DNA of 64,000 nucleotides. Source: Novosphingobium profundi (GTDB lineage Bacteria; Pseudomonadota; Alphaproteobacteria; Sphingomonadales; Sphingomonadaceae). Of this stretch, positions 39,464-47,590 are shown in pieces. The stretch lies in the NCBI RefSeq assembly GCF_020524485.1, contig NZ_JAIVLF010000001.1, positions 806,001 to 870,000 of the forward strand. The letters are read 5' to 3'. A model generated the notes under the pieces. It worked only from the letters and a program-made list of their open reading frames with translations. It was not told where the DNA came from and made no database searches. The first letter of the stretch is position 1, and each line of letters opens with the position of its first letter. The position numbers and the translations under genes were made by a program.

Positions 39464-40570
39464 ATGGCTACAGCACACACCATCGATCCCACCCAGGTGC
39501 TCACACTCGATGAGCCACTCACGCTCGACAGCGGCCAGACGCTGCCCGGCGTGGAAATCGCCTACGAGACTCACGGCCGCCTCAACGCGGCCAAGGACAA
39601 CGCGATCCTGATCTGCCACGCGCTGACGGGCGATCACCACGTTGTCTCGGACCATCCCCTGACCGGTAAGCCGGGCTGGTGGGTGCGCATGGTGGGCCCG
39701 GGCAAGCCCATCGATACCGACCGCTATTTCATCATCTGCGCCAACGTGATCGGCTCGTGCATGGGCTCGACCGGCCCGGCCAGCCTGGCGCCCGATGGCG
39801 ATCCCTGGGCCATGCGCTTTCCGGTCATTACCATCCGCGACATGGTGCGCGGCCACGTGGCGCTGCTCGATTCGCTGGGGATCGACACGCTCCACGCGGT
39901 TGTCGGAGGCTCGATGGGGGGCATGCAGACGCTCTCGCTCGCCGCCAACTTTCCCGAGCGTGCCCGCGCGGTCCTCGTCCTCGCCTCGACCGCGCGCCAT
40001 TCCGCGCAGAACATCGGCTTCCACGAGCTGGGGCGCCAGGCCATCATGGCCGACAATTCCTGGCGCGAGGGCGACTACTATGGGTTCGAGGATAGCCCGG
40101 AGAAGGGCCTTGCCGTCGCCCGCATGGCCGCACACATCACCTATCTGTCCGAGGAAGGGCTGACCAAGAAGTTCGGCCGCCGCCTTCAGGATCGCTCGGA
40201 AAAGACCTTCGGCTTCGATGCCGATTTCCAGATCGAATCGTACCTGCGCTACCAGGGGATCTCGTTCTCCAACCGCTTCGATGCGAATTCCTACCTCTAC
40301 ATCACCCGCGCGATGGATTACTTCGACCTCGCCGAGGAGCATGGCGGGCGCCTTGCCAACGCGTTCCGGCGCTCCAAGGCGCGCTTCTGCCTTGTCAGCT
40401 TCGATACCGACTGGCTCTATCCCACGTCCGCTTCGCGCACCGTGGTCCAGGCCCTGAACGCGGCCGGAAAACCTGTCAGCTTCGTCGAGCTCTCGGCCCC
40501 CTACGGGCACGACTCCTTCCTGCTCGATGTCCCCGCTCTCGACCGCGTGGTGGCCGGGTTCCTGGGATGA
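39464..40570 (+). CDS. metX: Homoserine O-acyltransferase
   Basis: A 368-aa alpha/beta-hydrolase-fold acyltransferase, the first committed step to methionine. The nucleophile is the Ser of GGSMGGMQ, with Asp in DTDWLYP and His in [20 protein letters not shown] is a family stretch. Acyl donor (acetyl or succinyl) cannot be told from name alone. It overlaps the GNAT gene by four bases. Confidence 0.92.
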   Translation: MATAHTIDPTQVLTLDEPLTLDSGQTLPGVEIAYETHGRLNAAKDNAILICHALTGDHHVVSDHPLTGKPGWWVRMVGPGKPIDTDRYFIICANVIGSCMGSTGPASLAPDGDPWAMRFPVITIRDMVRGHVALLDSLGIDTLHAVVGGSMGGMQTLSLAANFPERARAVLVLASTARHSAQNIGFHELGRQAIMADNSWREGDYYGFEDSPEKGLAVARMAAHITYLSEEGLTKKFGRRLQDRSEKTFGFDADFQIESYLRYQGISFSNRFDANSYLYITRAMDYFDLAEEHGGRLANAFRRSKARFCLVSFDTDWLYPTSASRTVVQALNAAGKPVSFVELSAPYGHDSFLLDVPALDRVVAGFLG

Positions 40571-41004
40571 TTGACCTTAGCGATGACCCATCGCGCCTCG
40601 ACGTGGCGCGCATCCACGGCTGGCTGGCCTCCAGCTACTGGTCTGCGGGCATCGCGCGGGAAAAGGTCGAGCGTCAGATCGCAGGATCGCATTGCCTCGG
40701 GGCCTACCGCACCGAGGACGGGCAGCAGGTCGGCTTTGCCCGCGCCATCAGCGACCGCGCCAGCTTTGCCTGGCTGGCCGATGTCTGGGTGGACGAGGAT
40801 GCGCGCGGGCAGGGCCTCGGCCGTTCGCTCGTGCGCTGGTTTCTCGACCATCCCGACTACGCCGATGTGCGCCGCTTCGCGCTCGCCACCTGGGACGCGC
40901 ACGAGGTGTACGCCCCGCTCGGCTTTGCCGCGCCGAGCCGCCCCGATCGCCTGATGGAGCGGCTCTCACCTACCCTGAAGCAGATGCTGGAAGACACGCC
41001 ATGA
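40567..41004 (+). CDS. GNAT-family N-acetyltransferase
   Basis: A 145-aa acetyltransferase with the acetyl-CoA loop [10 protein letters not shown] (motif A, Q/RxxGxG/A) and a strand WLADVWVDE ahead of it; YAPLGF near the C-terminus is motif B. It overlaps metX and metW by four bases each, so it is inserted within the metX-metW unit, and may act on a small-molecule or protein amine. Substrate unknown. Confidence 0.85.
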   Translation: MIDLSDDPSRLDVARIHGWLASSYWSAGIAREKVERQIAGSHCLGAYRTEDGQQVGFARAISDRASFAWLADVWVDEDARGQGLGRSLVRWFLDHPDYADVRRFALATWDAHEVYAPLGFAAPSRPDRLMERLSPTLKQMLEDTP

Positions 41005-41597
41005 CCGCGCTTCGCCCCGACCTTGCCGTCATCGCCGAGAACGTCGCGGCTGGATCGAGCGTGCTCGACGTGGGTTGCGGGGATGGCACGCTGCTGGCCG
41101 CGCTGCGCGACGAAAAGCACTGCGATACGCGCGGCATGGAACTCGTGCCCGCCAACGTGGGGGCCTGCGTCGCGCGGGGCCTCTCGGTGATCCAGGGCGA
41201 TGCCGACCGGGACACCGTGTTCTACCCTGACAAGTCGGTCGACTACGCGATCCTCTCGCAGACCCTGCAGACGACCATGCGCCCCGACCTCGTGCTCGAC
41301 GAACTGCTGCGCATCGGCGAGAAAGCCTTCGTCAGCTTTCCCAATTTCGCCTTCTGGCGGGTGCGTCTCTCGCTCCTGCTGCGTGGACGCATGCCGATTA
41401 CCCGCATGCTGCCGGTCGTGTGGTACCAGACGCCCAACATCCACCACGTCACCATCCAGGATTTCCGCAGGTTGCTGAAGGACAGGGGCATCACCATCGA
41501 GGGCAACTGGTTCCTCTCGGGCGATACTTCCTGCCGCACGGCCGCGGCCAACTTCCTGGCCGAGCACGCAATCTTCCTTCTTTCGCGCGCGGCCTGA
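41001..41597 (+). CDS. metW: Methionine biosynthesis protein MetW
   Basis: A 198-aa class I methyltransferase-fold protein: DVGCGDGTLL motif I, then ILSQTLQTTMRPDLVLDELLRIG (in pieces) and SFPNFAFWRVRL, all diagnostic of MetW. It works with MetX in homoserine acylation. The start overlaps the end of the GNAT gene. Confidence 0.92.
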   Translation: MTALRPDLAVIAENVAAGSSVLDVGCGDGTLLAALRDEKHCDTRGMELVPANVGACVARGLSVIQGDADRDTVFYPDKSVDYAILSQTLQTTMRPDLVLDELLRIGEKAFVSFPNFAFWRVRLSLLLRGRMPITRMLPVVWYQTPNIHHVTIQDFRRLLKDRGITIEGNWFLSGDTSCRTAAANFLAEHAIFLLSRAA

Positions 41598-41677
41598 GTT
41601 ATCCACTCCATTCCCGGCGCGCTGCGTCCCCTTCCGGCTGGACGCCTTGGGGCGCGACGGGCAAGGATTGCACCATC

Positions 41678-42349
41678 ATGTGGCACATCTTCCAGTTTCC
41701 CCTCTGCCCCTTCAGCCGCAAGGTTCGCCTGCTCATGGCCGAGAAGGGCATCGCCTACGAACTCCAGACCACGCGCCCCTGGGAGGGCGAGGACCGCCTG
41801 TTCCAGATGAACCCGGCCGGGCGCACCCCGGTGGTGCACGAGACAGCGAAGAACATCGTCCTCGCCGACAGCCGCGCGATCTGTGAATACTTCGAGGAGA
41901 CGGTGGAGCGCGGCGCGCTCATCAGCGGCACCAGCCAGCAGCGCGCCGAGATCCGCCGCCTGATCGCGATGTTCGACGAAAACTTCTTCCTCGATGTGAC
42001 AGCGCCCCTGCTGCACGAGAAGATGAAGAAGCGCCTCGTCCTGCGCCAGTCACCCGATGCGCGCTTGCTGCGCGATGCCATGCGCCTGGCGCACGACTAT
42101 CTCGACTACATCGATTACCTGATCGACAACCGTCCCTGGCTGGCGGGTTCGACGATGACGCTGGCCGACCTTGCCGCGGCCGCGCAGATTTCGGTCGCGG
42201 ATTACCTGGGCGGGCTTGACTGGTCGAGCCACGAGCAGGCGCGCGGCTGGTATCTTGTCATGAAATCACGTCCCAGTTTCCGGCCCCTGCTGAGCGAGCG
42301 CATGGAAGTGATTCAGCCGCCCAGCCATTACGGCGAAGTCGATATCTGA
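41678..42349 (+). CDS. Glutathione S-transferase family protein
   Basis: A 223-aa protein with the thioredoxin-fold N-terminus (FPLCPFSRKVRLLMAEKGI in pieces), NPAGRTPVVHE around the cis-Pro, and LADSRAICEYFEE glutathione-site Ser. The all-alpha C-terminal domain has WLAGSTMTLADLAAAAQ. The CPFS near the start could act like a Cys-type active site. Substrate unknown. Confidence 0.85.
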   Translation: MWHIFQFPLCPFSRKVRLLMAEKGIAYELQTTRPWEGEDRLFQMNPAGRTPVVHETAKNIVLADSRAICEYFEETVERGALISGTSQQRAEIRRLIAMFDENFFLDVTAPLLHEKMKKRLVLRQSPDARLLRDAMRLAHDYLDYIDYLIDNRPWLAGSTMTLADLAAAAQISVADYLGGLDWSSHEQARGWYLVMKSRPSFRPLLSERMEVIQPPSHYGEVDI

Positions 42350-42395
42350 CGCGCGCTGCGCGTTCCGAAAGAAGGCGGCAGAAGAAGGGAATTTA

Positions 42396-42510
42396 CCAAG
42401 GGGCCATTGCCCCTTGACCCCAAAACGGGCGACCTCACCCTCCTCAGCCATGGTGGCGCGTGGAAGGTGAGGTCGCCCGTTTTGGGGAGCCCGAGGGCGA
42501 TGGCCCTCGG
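42396..42510. repeat. Dispersed three-hairpin intergenic repeat, copy B
   Basis: The best-preserved copy. AAGGGGCcattGCCCCTT is followed by a hairpin with perfect 22-bp arms (from CCCCAAAACGGGCGACCTCACC, 42,418 on) around a 26-nt loop, and CCGAGGGCgatgGCCCTCGG. It sits in the 186-bp gap between converging genes. Confidence 0.85.
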
Positions 42511-42535
42511 AACTATCCTTCTTAAATCAGGCTAA

Positions 42536-43492
42536 TCAGGCCGCGCTGGGGTGCTTCGCGCCGAAGCGGCCGTGCTTGCGGAACTGGGTCATCCAGCGCT
42601 CGAGGAAGAGGCCCATCGGGCGCGGTGTGACGCCCAGGTCCTCAAGGCCCGGCGCTGCGCCGCTGGCCACGCTGCCTGCCTTGAGCAGCTTGTACTGGTC
42701 GGAGCTGATCGGGGTGAAGGGCAGGGCTGCGATGAGGCCGCCCAGGCCATCCGAAAGCTCGATGAAGCCGGGCTCGCGGTTCTCGGCGCGAGCGATGCGG
42801 GCGTTGAGGCCGCGCATGGTGACGACTTCGGGGCCAGCGAGTTCGAAAGTCTTGCCGCCAAACGCGAAGGGATTGCCCGCCGCGTTGGCAATGGCCGCCG
42901 CGACGTCGTCGACAAAGACGGGCTGCAGCTTGGCTTCGGGGGCGAAGATCGGCAGCACCGGCAGTGTGCTCATCATGCGGCCGAACATCATCACGAACTG
43001 GTCGTCGGGGGCGAAGATCACCGCCGGGCGCACGATGGTGGCCTCGGGGAAGGCGGCGAGGGCCGCAGCTTCGCCTTCAGCCTTGGTGCGCGCATAGGCA
43101 ACGTCCGAGCCTGCATCGGCGCCAATCGCCGAGACATGGACGAACGAGGCCGCGCCGCTGGCCTTGGCCGCGGCTGCAATGGCGCCCACGCCTTCGCCCT
43201 GGATGTCGTCGAGCTTGCCCTTGAAGGCGCCGACCAGGTTCACCACGGCATCCGAGCCGGTGAGGACGGCGGCAAGCGAGTCGGGCTTGGTGACGTCGCA
43301 GCGTGCGAACTGGACTGTGCCAAGATCACCCAGCGCCTTGATCGAGAAGGCCTTTTCAGGGTTGCGGCTGGCGATGCGCACGCGTGCGCCGCGCTCCAGC
43401 AGTTCCTGCGCGAGATGCTTGCCGACAAAGCCGCTGCCGCCAAGGATGGTGACGATCTTGCCGTAAAGCGTATCGGTGGGGCTCATGCTCAT
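42536..43492 (-). CDS. NDUFA9-like NAD(P)-binding protein
   Basis: A 318-aa atypical short-chain dehydrogenase. The GGSGFVGKHLA Rossmann motif is at residues about 17-27. Then NLVGAFKG, the SA-G-D sequence VHVSAIGAD, and AYARTKAEGE (the Tyr of YxxxK replaced by the related Y-A-R-T-K pattern) follow. It resembles the complex I NDUFA9-like proteins of alphaproteobacteria, which are thought to be structural. The start at 43,492 has AGGATAG seven bases upstream. Confidence 0.85.
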   Translation of the reverse strand: MSMSPTDTLYGKIVTILGGSGFVGKHLAQELLERGARVRIASRNPEKAFSIKALGDLGTVQFARCDVTKPDSLAAVLTGSDAVVNLVGAFKGKLDDIQGEGVGAIAAAAKASGAASFVHVSAIGADAGSDVAYARTKAEGEAAALAAFPEATIVRPAVIFAPDDQFVMMFGRMMSTLPVLPIFAPEAKLQPVFVDDVAAAIANAAGNPFAFGGKTFELAGPEVVTMRGLNARIARAENREPGFIELSDGLGGLIAALPFTPISSDQYKLLKAGSVASGAAPGLEDLGVTPRPMGLFLERWMTQFRKHGRFGAKHPSAA

Positions 43493-43789
43493 CTGCGTTC
43501 TATCCTCAAGGCCTTGGTGCCGGGCGGAGCGACGAGTCCCGCTTTGCAGCACATCGCCAAAGCCCCTGCCACAAGCACGGGAACTCGGCAACCGGCCAGT
43601 TGTTTCCGCGGCTTGCAGGAAAGTGCACCTCGCAAAGGTCCTGCAAAGCCGCACAAATCCGGCAGGTTCGAAGCGCGAGGATACAAAAAATGCATTTTCC
43701 TTTCAAACCCCTGTTGACACGAATCGCACCGCCCCTTAGAGGCGCCCTCCTACCCGGCGAGGACGGCAACTTGGTCCCCTCGCCTCCGT

Positions 43790-43876
43790 GCCCAGATGGC
43801 GGAATTGGTAGACGCACCGTCTTCAGGTGGCGGCGCTGGCAACGGCGTGGAGGTTCGAGTCCTCTTCTGGGCACCA
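43790..43876 (+). tRNA. tRNA-Leu (CAG)
   Basis: A complete cloverleaf with long variable arm: acceptor GCCCAGA/TCTGGGC, D-arm GCGGAATTGGTAGACGC, anticodon stem CCGTC/GGCGG with loop TTCAGGT (anticodon CAG), T-loop GTTCGAGTC, then discriminator A and encoded CCA. The contractile injection cluster ends 112 bp downstream. Confidence 0.95.
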
Positions 43877-43905
43877 TTCACCTTTTCGCAGGTGAAGCCA
43901 AACCG

Positions 43906-43935
43906 AAAAAGGCCCGGATTGCTCCGGGCCTTTTT
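43906..43935 (+). terminator. Intrinsic terminator after tRNA-Leu
   Basis: AAAAAGGCCCGG pairs with CCGGGCCTTTTT over a 6-nt loop, 30 bp after the tRNA. The A-run and T-run make it two-way, so it may also end the long leftward injection-system transcript, whose last gene stops at 43,988. Confidence 0.88.
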
Positions 43936-43987
43936 CGTTTCCAGCTTCAGCGTCTCTCCCATGCCCTCTCGGTTCGGCGTTCCAGGG

Positions 43988-46900
43988 TCACGACTGGTTG
44001 TTCGGGTACAGGTTGTTGCGCAGTTCAACGTGGCGTAGCTCGGGGACTTCCAGGTAGACGCACGGGTGGTCGTTGAGGACGCTGCCCATGTTGTCGGCGA
44101 AGACCCAGTTGTAGGGCCAATGGGTTTCGGGAACGCCTTGGGTCGTGTCCCAGGTCATCCGGATCGCGCGCGGGGCGATGGTCACGTGGTTGTCCTTCAC
44201 GTTCACCATGCGCCCGAAATGGCCGAACAGGCGAATGCCCTCCTTGTAGTCGAGCACATCGCGCTTGCCCTCCTCGATCCGGTCGTCGGCGTAGTGCACG
44301 TCGTTGCCGTGAATGCGAAGGGTATCGGCATTGCCGAAAAACATGCCGAACAGAAGCTCGGTCCTGGGGCCTGGCGGGCGCAGACGCAGTTCGTTGCCGA
44401 CAACATCGACCATCCGGGCTGCCAGGCGGGCGTGTCGGCCGCCGCGGCGGTAGAGCCGGGTCCAGGTGCCGTGGCTCGTCGCCACGCGGATGCCGGTCTG
44501 GAAGTCGGCGATGGAATTGTTTGCGATCGACACCTTGCCCAGAGCCTGTCCGACGCAGGCAATCGCCTGGTTCGCAACCGAAGGGAGGGCGGCGGCGTAG
44601 GCCGCGCGCCAGGGTCGTAGCGAGGCGATCCGCTCGGCAAAGGCGGCATCGGCGATGAGCCTCCGGGCAATGCGGTGGAGGACCTTGCGAAAGCTCGCAT
44701 GGTCCTTGATCGCGCTGCTCTCGCCGCTGGCCTTCAGGGCGAGTTGCCAATCGCTTGGCGCAAGCGGCGATTCGAAGCGGACGGACTGGCCGTTGGCGCT
44801 CAGCCAGACGGCGTGCAGGCCTGGCACCTGAGGGGGGGCGAGCGGGCGGGCCACGGCAATCGCGCTTGCCAGCATGTTGCGGCGGATCGTCTCGTCCAGT
44901 TGCGGGGCGCTGCGTGGTCCCAGTGAGGCGGTGAGCGTGCGCAGGTTCCCCTCGAAGCTGGGGAGCAGCGTGGGCTGTGCAAGGGCCTTGCCAAGCAGGC
45001 GTTCGACATAGCCGGCAAAGGCCGTTTCTGTGCGTTCGTCGCGCGCGCTGGGGGGATCGGCTTCGACCAGGGCGTCCCACTCGGCCTGGGGGACCGTGCT
45101 GGTGAGGCGCACGGTGTAGCGCTGGCCTTTTACCACGGGTCCGTTCCCGGAGGCCTGGGGCATCGATTCCTCCAGCGCACGGATGAGGGCGCGCGCGGCG
45201 ATGGCGCTCCAGCGCGGGTCTCTTGCGAGGTGCGCGAAGTCGAAGCGCTGCGGCCGGGCCAGGGGCTCGAAGGTGTTGTCCTGGATGGTTACGCGCTCGC
45301 AATCGCTCACCAGGAGCGCGTCCTGCATGTAGCCGGTGCGAAAGGTGCACCCGCTGATCCGGGCAGAGAAATCGCGCAAGGGCTGGCCCGCAATGCGCAG
45401 GCCACAGCGCTGGGGCGAACTGCTCGCGCCGCAGGTGAGCACGGCGTCGGAGACCTTCACGTCGGGGCATCCGGTCAGGGTGAGGGCTCCGCCACGGTGT
45501 TTGTCCTGCGCAATCCTGTCACCGGATGTGGGGGCGGCGATGTGCAGGCCGGACAACTCGACCGAGGCGCAATCAACGAATTCCAGCGCGGTTTCGCTGC
45601 CCTCGACACGGATCAGGGTTCCCGGACCTGCGCCATGGAGCGTGAGGTGTCCCTTGCCGGCAAGGCGCACCGGTTTGGTGGCTGCGAACGTGCCGCGCTG
45701 GAAGCAGATGCTGGCATCTTCCCCCTCCTTGATCGCCTCGAGCACGGAGACCCAGTCGCTGCCTTCCTGGATCACGTAGGTGCTGCAGCCGATCTGGCCC
45801 TGGCCTGCGAGCCGTTCGATGGCCTGCTGGACGTCGAAGGCCCCGGCAAGCGCGGGCGTGTTGGCCGGATCGAAGGCGGTCTGGTCCGCGCGGGCGAGAA
45901 AGCCGGTGAAGCGGATGGGCGCGTTTGTGGCATTGCCCTGTGCATCGATGCGCACCGCTTCGACCTCTTGCGCCGGTGCGTCGGGGCCAAGGGACCAGGC
46001 GGCGTGGGCTACCCCTTCGGCGTCGGTCAGCACGTCGAGGATCTGGCTGCCCGCGCCCAGTTCGCCGCCGCCAGCGATCACGCGAAAGCGAATGGTCTGT
46101 CCGGCGAGCGGGGTGGTACCGCGCACGACGCCAACGCGCAGGTCCGAGGGCAGGGCGACCCGGGCGTTGGTGTGCGTATCGGCGCGCACCGACTGCCCGT
46201 CGCCGCCCAGCGCCAGCACCTGGATCTGTTCGGTGAGCGGCGCGAAAGCGACCCGGCAATCGTCGAGAAGGAGCGCGCTATCGGCAAGCGCGTAGGTGCC
46301 CAGAAGCGCGTATCGGGTTTCCGGGCCTTGCGGCGTGACCCTCTCGAACTGGCCGGAGGCGGACGTCGGCCATTCGATCGTCCCGTCGGCGCGGGCTGCA
46401 CAGGTCCAGAAGTCCCCGCGCCGCAGCCGGGCCGCGCTGCCGCCGCCCAGTTGCACGGCCAGGCCATCGCCCAGATCGATCACTTGTGAGAGGCCGCCCG
46501 CATCAAGCGCGATGGTCCGGGTCCCCGAACCGTCGGGGAAGGCGTCCCACAGCCGCAGGTACCAATCGCCATCCGCGGTGATGCCACTCGCCGCGAGCTG
46601 GGCGGGTGTCGCTTCCAGGGTCACGCGCGTGTCGCTGGTCGCGGCGATGCGGAAGAGGCGCTGCGGGACACTGGCGGTACGGGTGTCGAGGTCGTCGTGG
46701 CGCGAGACGATCTCGGCGTACTGGCCCGGCGCAAACCAGCTGCGCGGATCGCGGGCGGCGGGGCTGACCGAGATCTCGGTTCCCGAAACTTTGGTGACGC
46801 GGGCCAGGAGGCTGGCGTTGCGCCGGGAGAACGTGATGCGAAGGCCCTCGAGGCCGAAACGCGGGCCATCGACCTCCGGCACCGCGGCATCGGCTTCGCC

Positions 46901-47590
46901 TGCGTGGACTTCGATGCGGTAGAGCAGGTTCTCCAGCCGTGCATATCCGCCCTCGGGCGTCAGCGAGCAGGGATCGAGACTGGCCGCGCTTGCCTTGACC
47001 CGGAAGGCGAGTGTTCCGTTGGAGGGGGCGGTGATCGCCTGCCATGCCGAGCTTTCTGCAACGGCCATGCAGCTTGTCGCGCTGTCCTCGTCAAGCGGGA
47101 GGGGGAAGACCTGCCAGTCGACCAGCGTGCGGCCCGAGGCCTGCGCATTGCCGAGCGCGGTATCGGCAAGTGCAGGCTCCTCGACCGGATCAAGGTAGCG
47201 CACCAGAGCCTTGATCGCGAGCGCGCCGCCACTGCCGAAATCGGCTTCCTCCACGGGATGTGGCTGGCTGGCGAGAGTGACCTCGTGCGGATTGTCGAGC
47301 TGCCAGCCGCCGAGCCAGCCGTGGCCCGCTCCGATGGTGATGTCTGCAGGGGACGAGGGGGCCCCACTGGCCGCCAGCGCAAAGGCCGAGCTTCCTTGTG
47401 CGATCACCAAACGTCCCGGAGCGCCCAGGGTGTCCTGGGTTTCCGTCTCGATCCGCTTCAGCAGCAACCGGCCCTGCTCGTTGAGGTCGGTGTCGAGCAG
47501 CACCTGCCCCTGGTTGAGGCGCACGTCGCGCAAGGGGCGGGCCTCGCCAGTGGGGATGGTGGTGCGCGTGCTGTCGCTGCGCTGGGTCAT
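43988..47590 (-). CDS. Large DUF6519 / beta-helix protein of the injection system
   Basis: A 1200-aa protein closing the injection-system train. The N-terminus has LNQGQVLLDTDLNEQ, the mark of DUF6519 proteins found in contractile injection clusters. From about residue 590 on, right-handed parallel beta-helix rungs appear (HLTLHGAG, ALEFVDCASVELSGLHI, DALLVSDCERVTIQDN), interrupted by an alpha-helical insertion around residues 780-990 and resuming (KVSIANNSIADF; TLRIHGNDVHY). No signal peptide, so it is assembled in the cytosol. It could be a tail fibre, baseplate periphery piece or cargo. The start overlaps the preceding gene by four bases (ATGA). Confidence 0.7.
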   Translation of the reverse strand: MTQRSDSTRTTIPTGEARPLRDVRLNQGQVLLDTDLNEQGRLLLKRIETETQDTLGAPGRLVIAQGSSAFALAASGAPSSPADITIGAGHGWLGGWQLDNPHEVTLASQPHPVEEADFGSGGALAIKALVRYLDPVEEPALADTALGNAQASGRTLVDWQVFPLPLDEDSATSCMAVAESSAWQAITAPSNGTLAFRVKASAASLDPCSLTPEGGYARLENLLYRIEVHAGEADAAVPEVDGPRFGLEGLRITFSRRNASLLARVTKVSGTEISVSPAARDPRSWFAPGQYAEIVSRHDDLDTRTASVPQRLFRIAATSDTRVTLEATPAQLAASGITADGDWYLRLWDAFPDGSGTRTIALDAGGLSQVIDLGDGLAVQLGGGSAARLRRGDFWTCAARADGTIEWPTSASGQFERVTPQGPETRYALLGTYALADSALLLDDCRVAFAPLTEQIQVLALGGDGQSVRADTHTNARVALPSDLRVGVVRGTTPLAGQTIRFRVIAGGGELGAGSQILDVLTDAEGVAHAAWSLGPDAPAQEVEAVRIDAQGNATNAPIRFTGFLARADQTAFDPANTPALAGAFDVQQAIERLAGQGQIGCSTYVIQEGSDWVSVLEAIKEGEDASICFQRGTFAATKPVRLAGKGHLTLHGAGPGTLIRVEGSETALEFVDCASVELSGLHIAAPTSGDRIAQDKHRGGALTLTGCPDVKVSDAVLTCGASSSPQRCGLRIAGQPLRDFSARISGCTFRTGYMQDALLVSDCERVTIQDNTFEPLARPQRFDFAHLARDPRWSAIAARALIRALEESMPQASGNGPVVKGQRYTVRLTSTVPQAEWDALVEADPPSARDERTETAFAGYVERLLGKALAQPTLLPSFEGNLRTLTASLGPRSAPQLDETIRRNMLASAIAVARPLAPPQVPGLHAVWLSANGQSVRFESPLAPSDWQLALKASGESSAIKDHASFRKVLHRIARRLIADAAFAERIASLRPWRAAYAAALPSVANQAIACVGQALGKVSIANNSIADFQTGIRVATSHGTWTRLYRRGGRHARLAARMVDVVGNELRLRPPGPRTELLFGMFFGNADTLRIHGNDVHYADDRIEEGKRDVLDYKEGIRLFGHFGRMVNVKDNHVTIAPRAIRMTWDTTQGVPETHWPYNWVFADNMGSVLNDHPCVYLEVPELRHVELRNNLYPNNQS

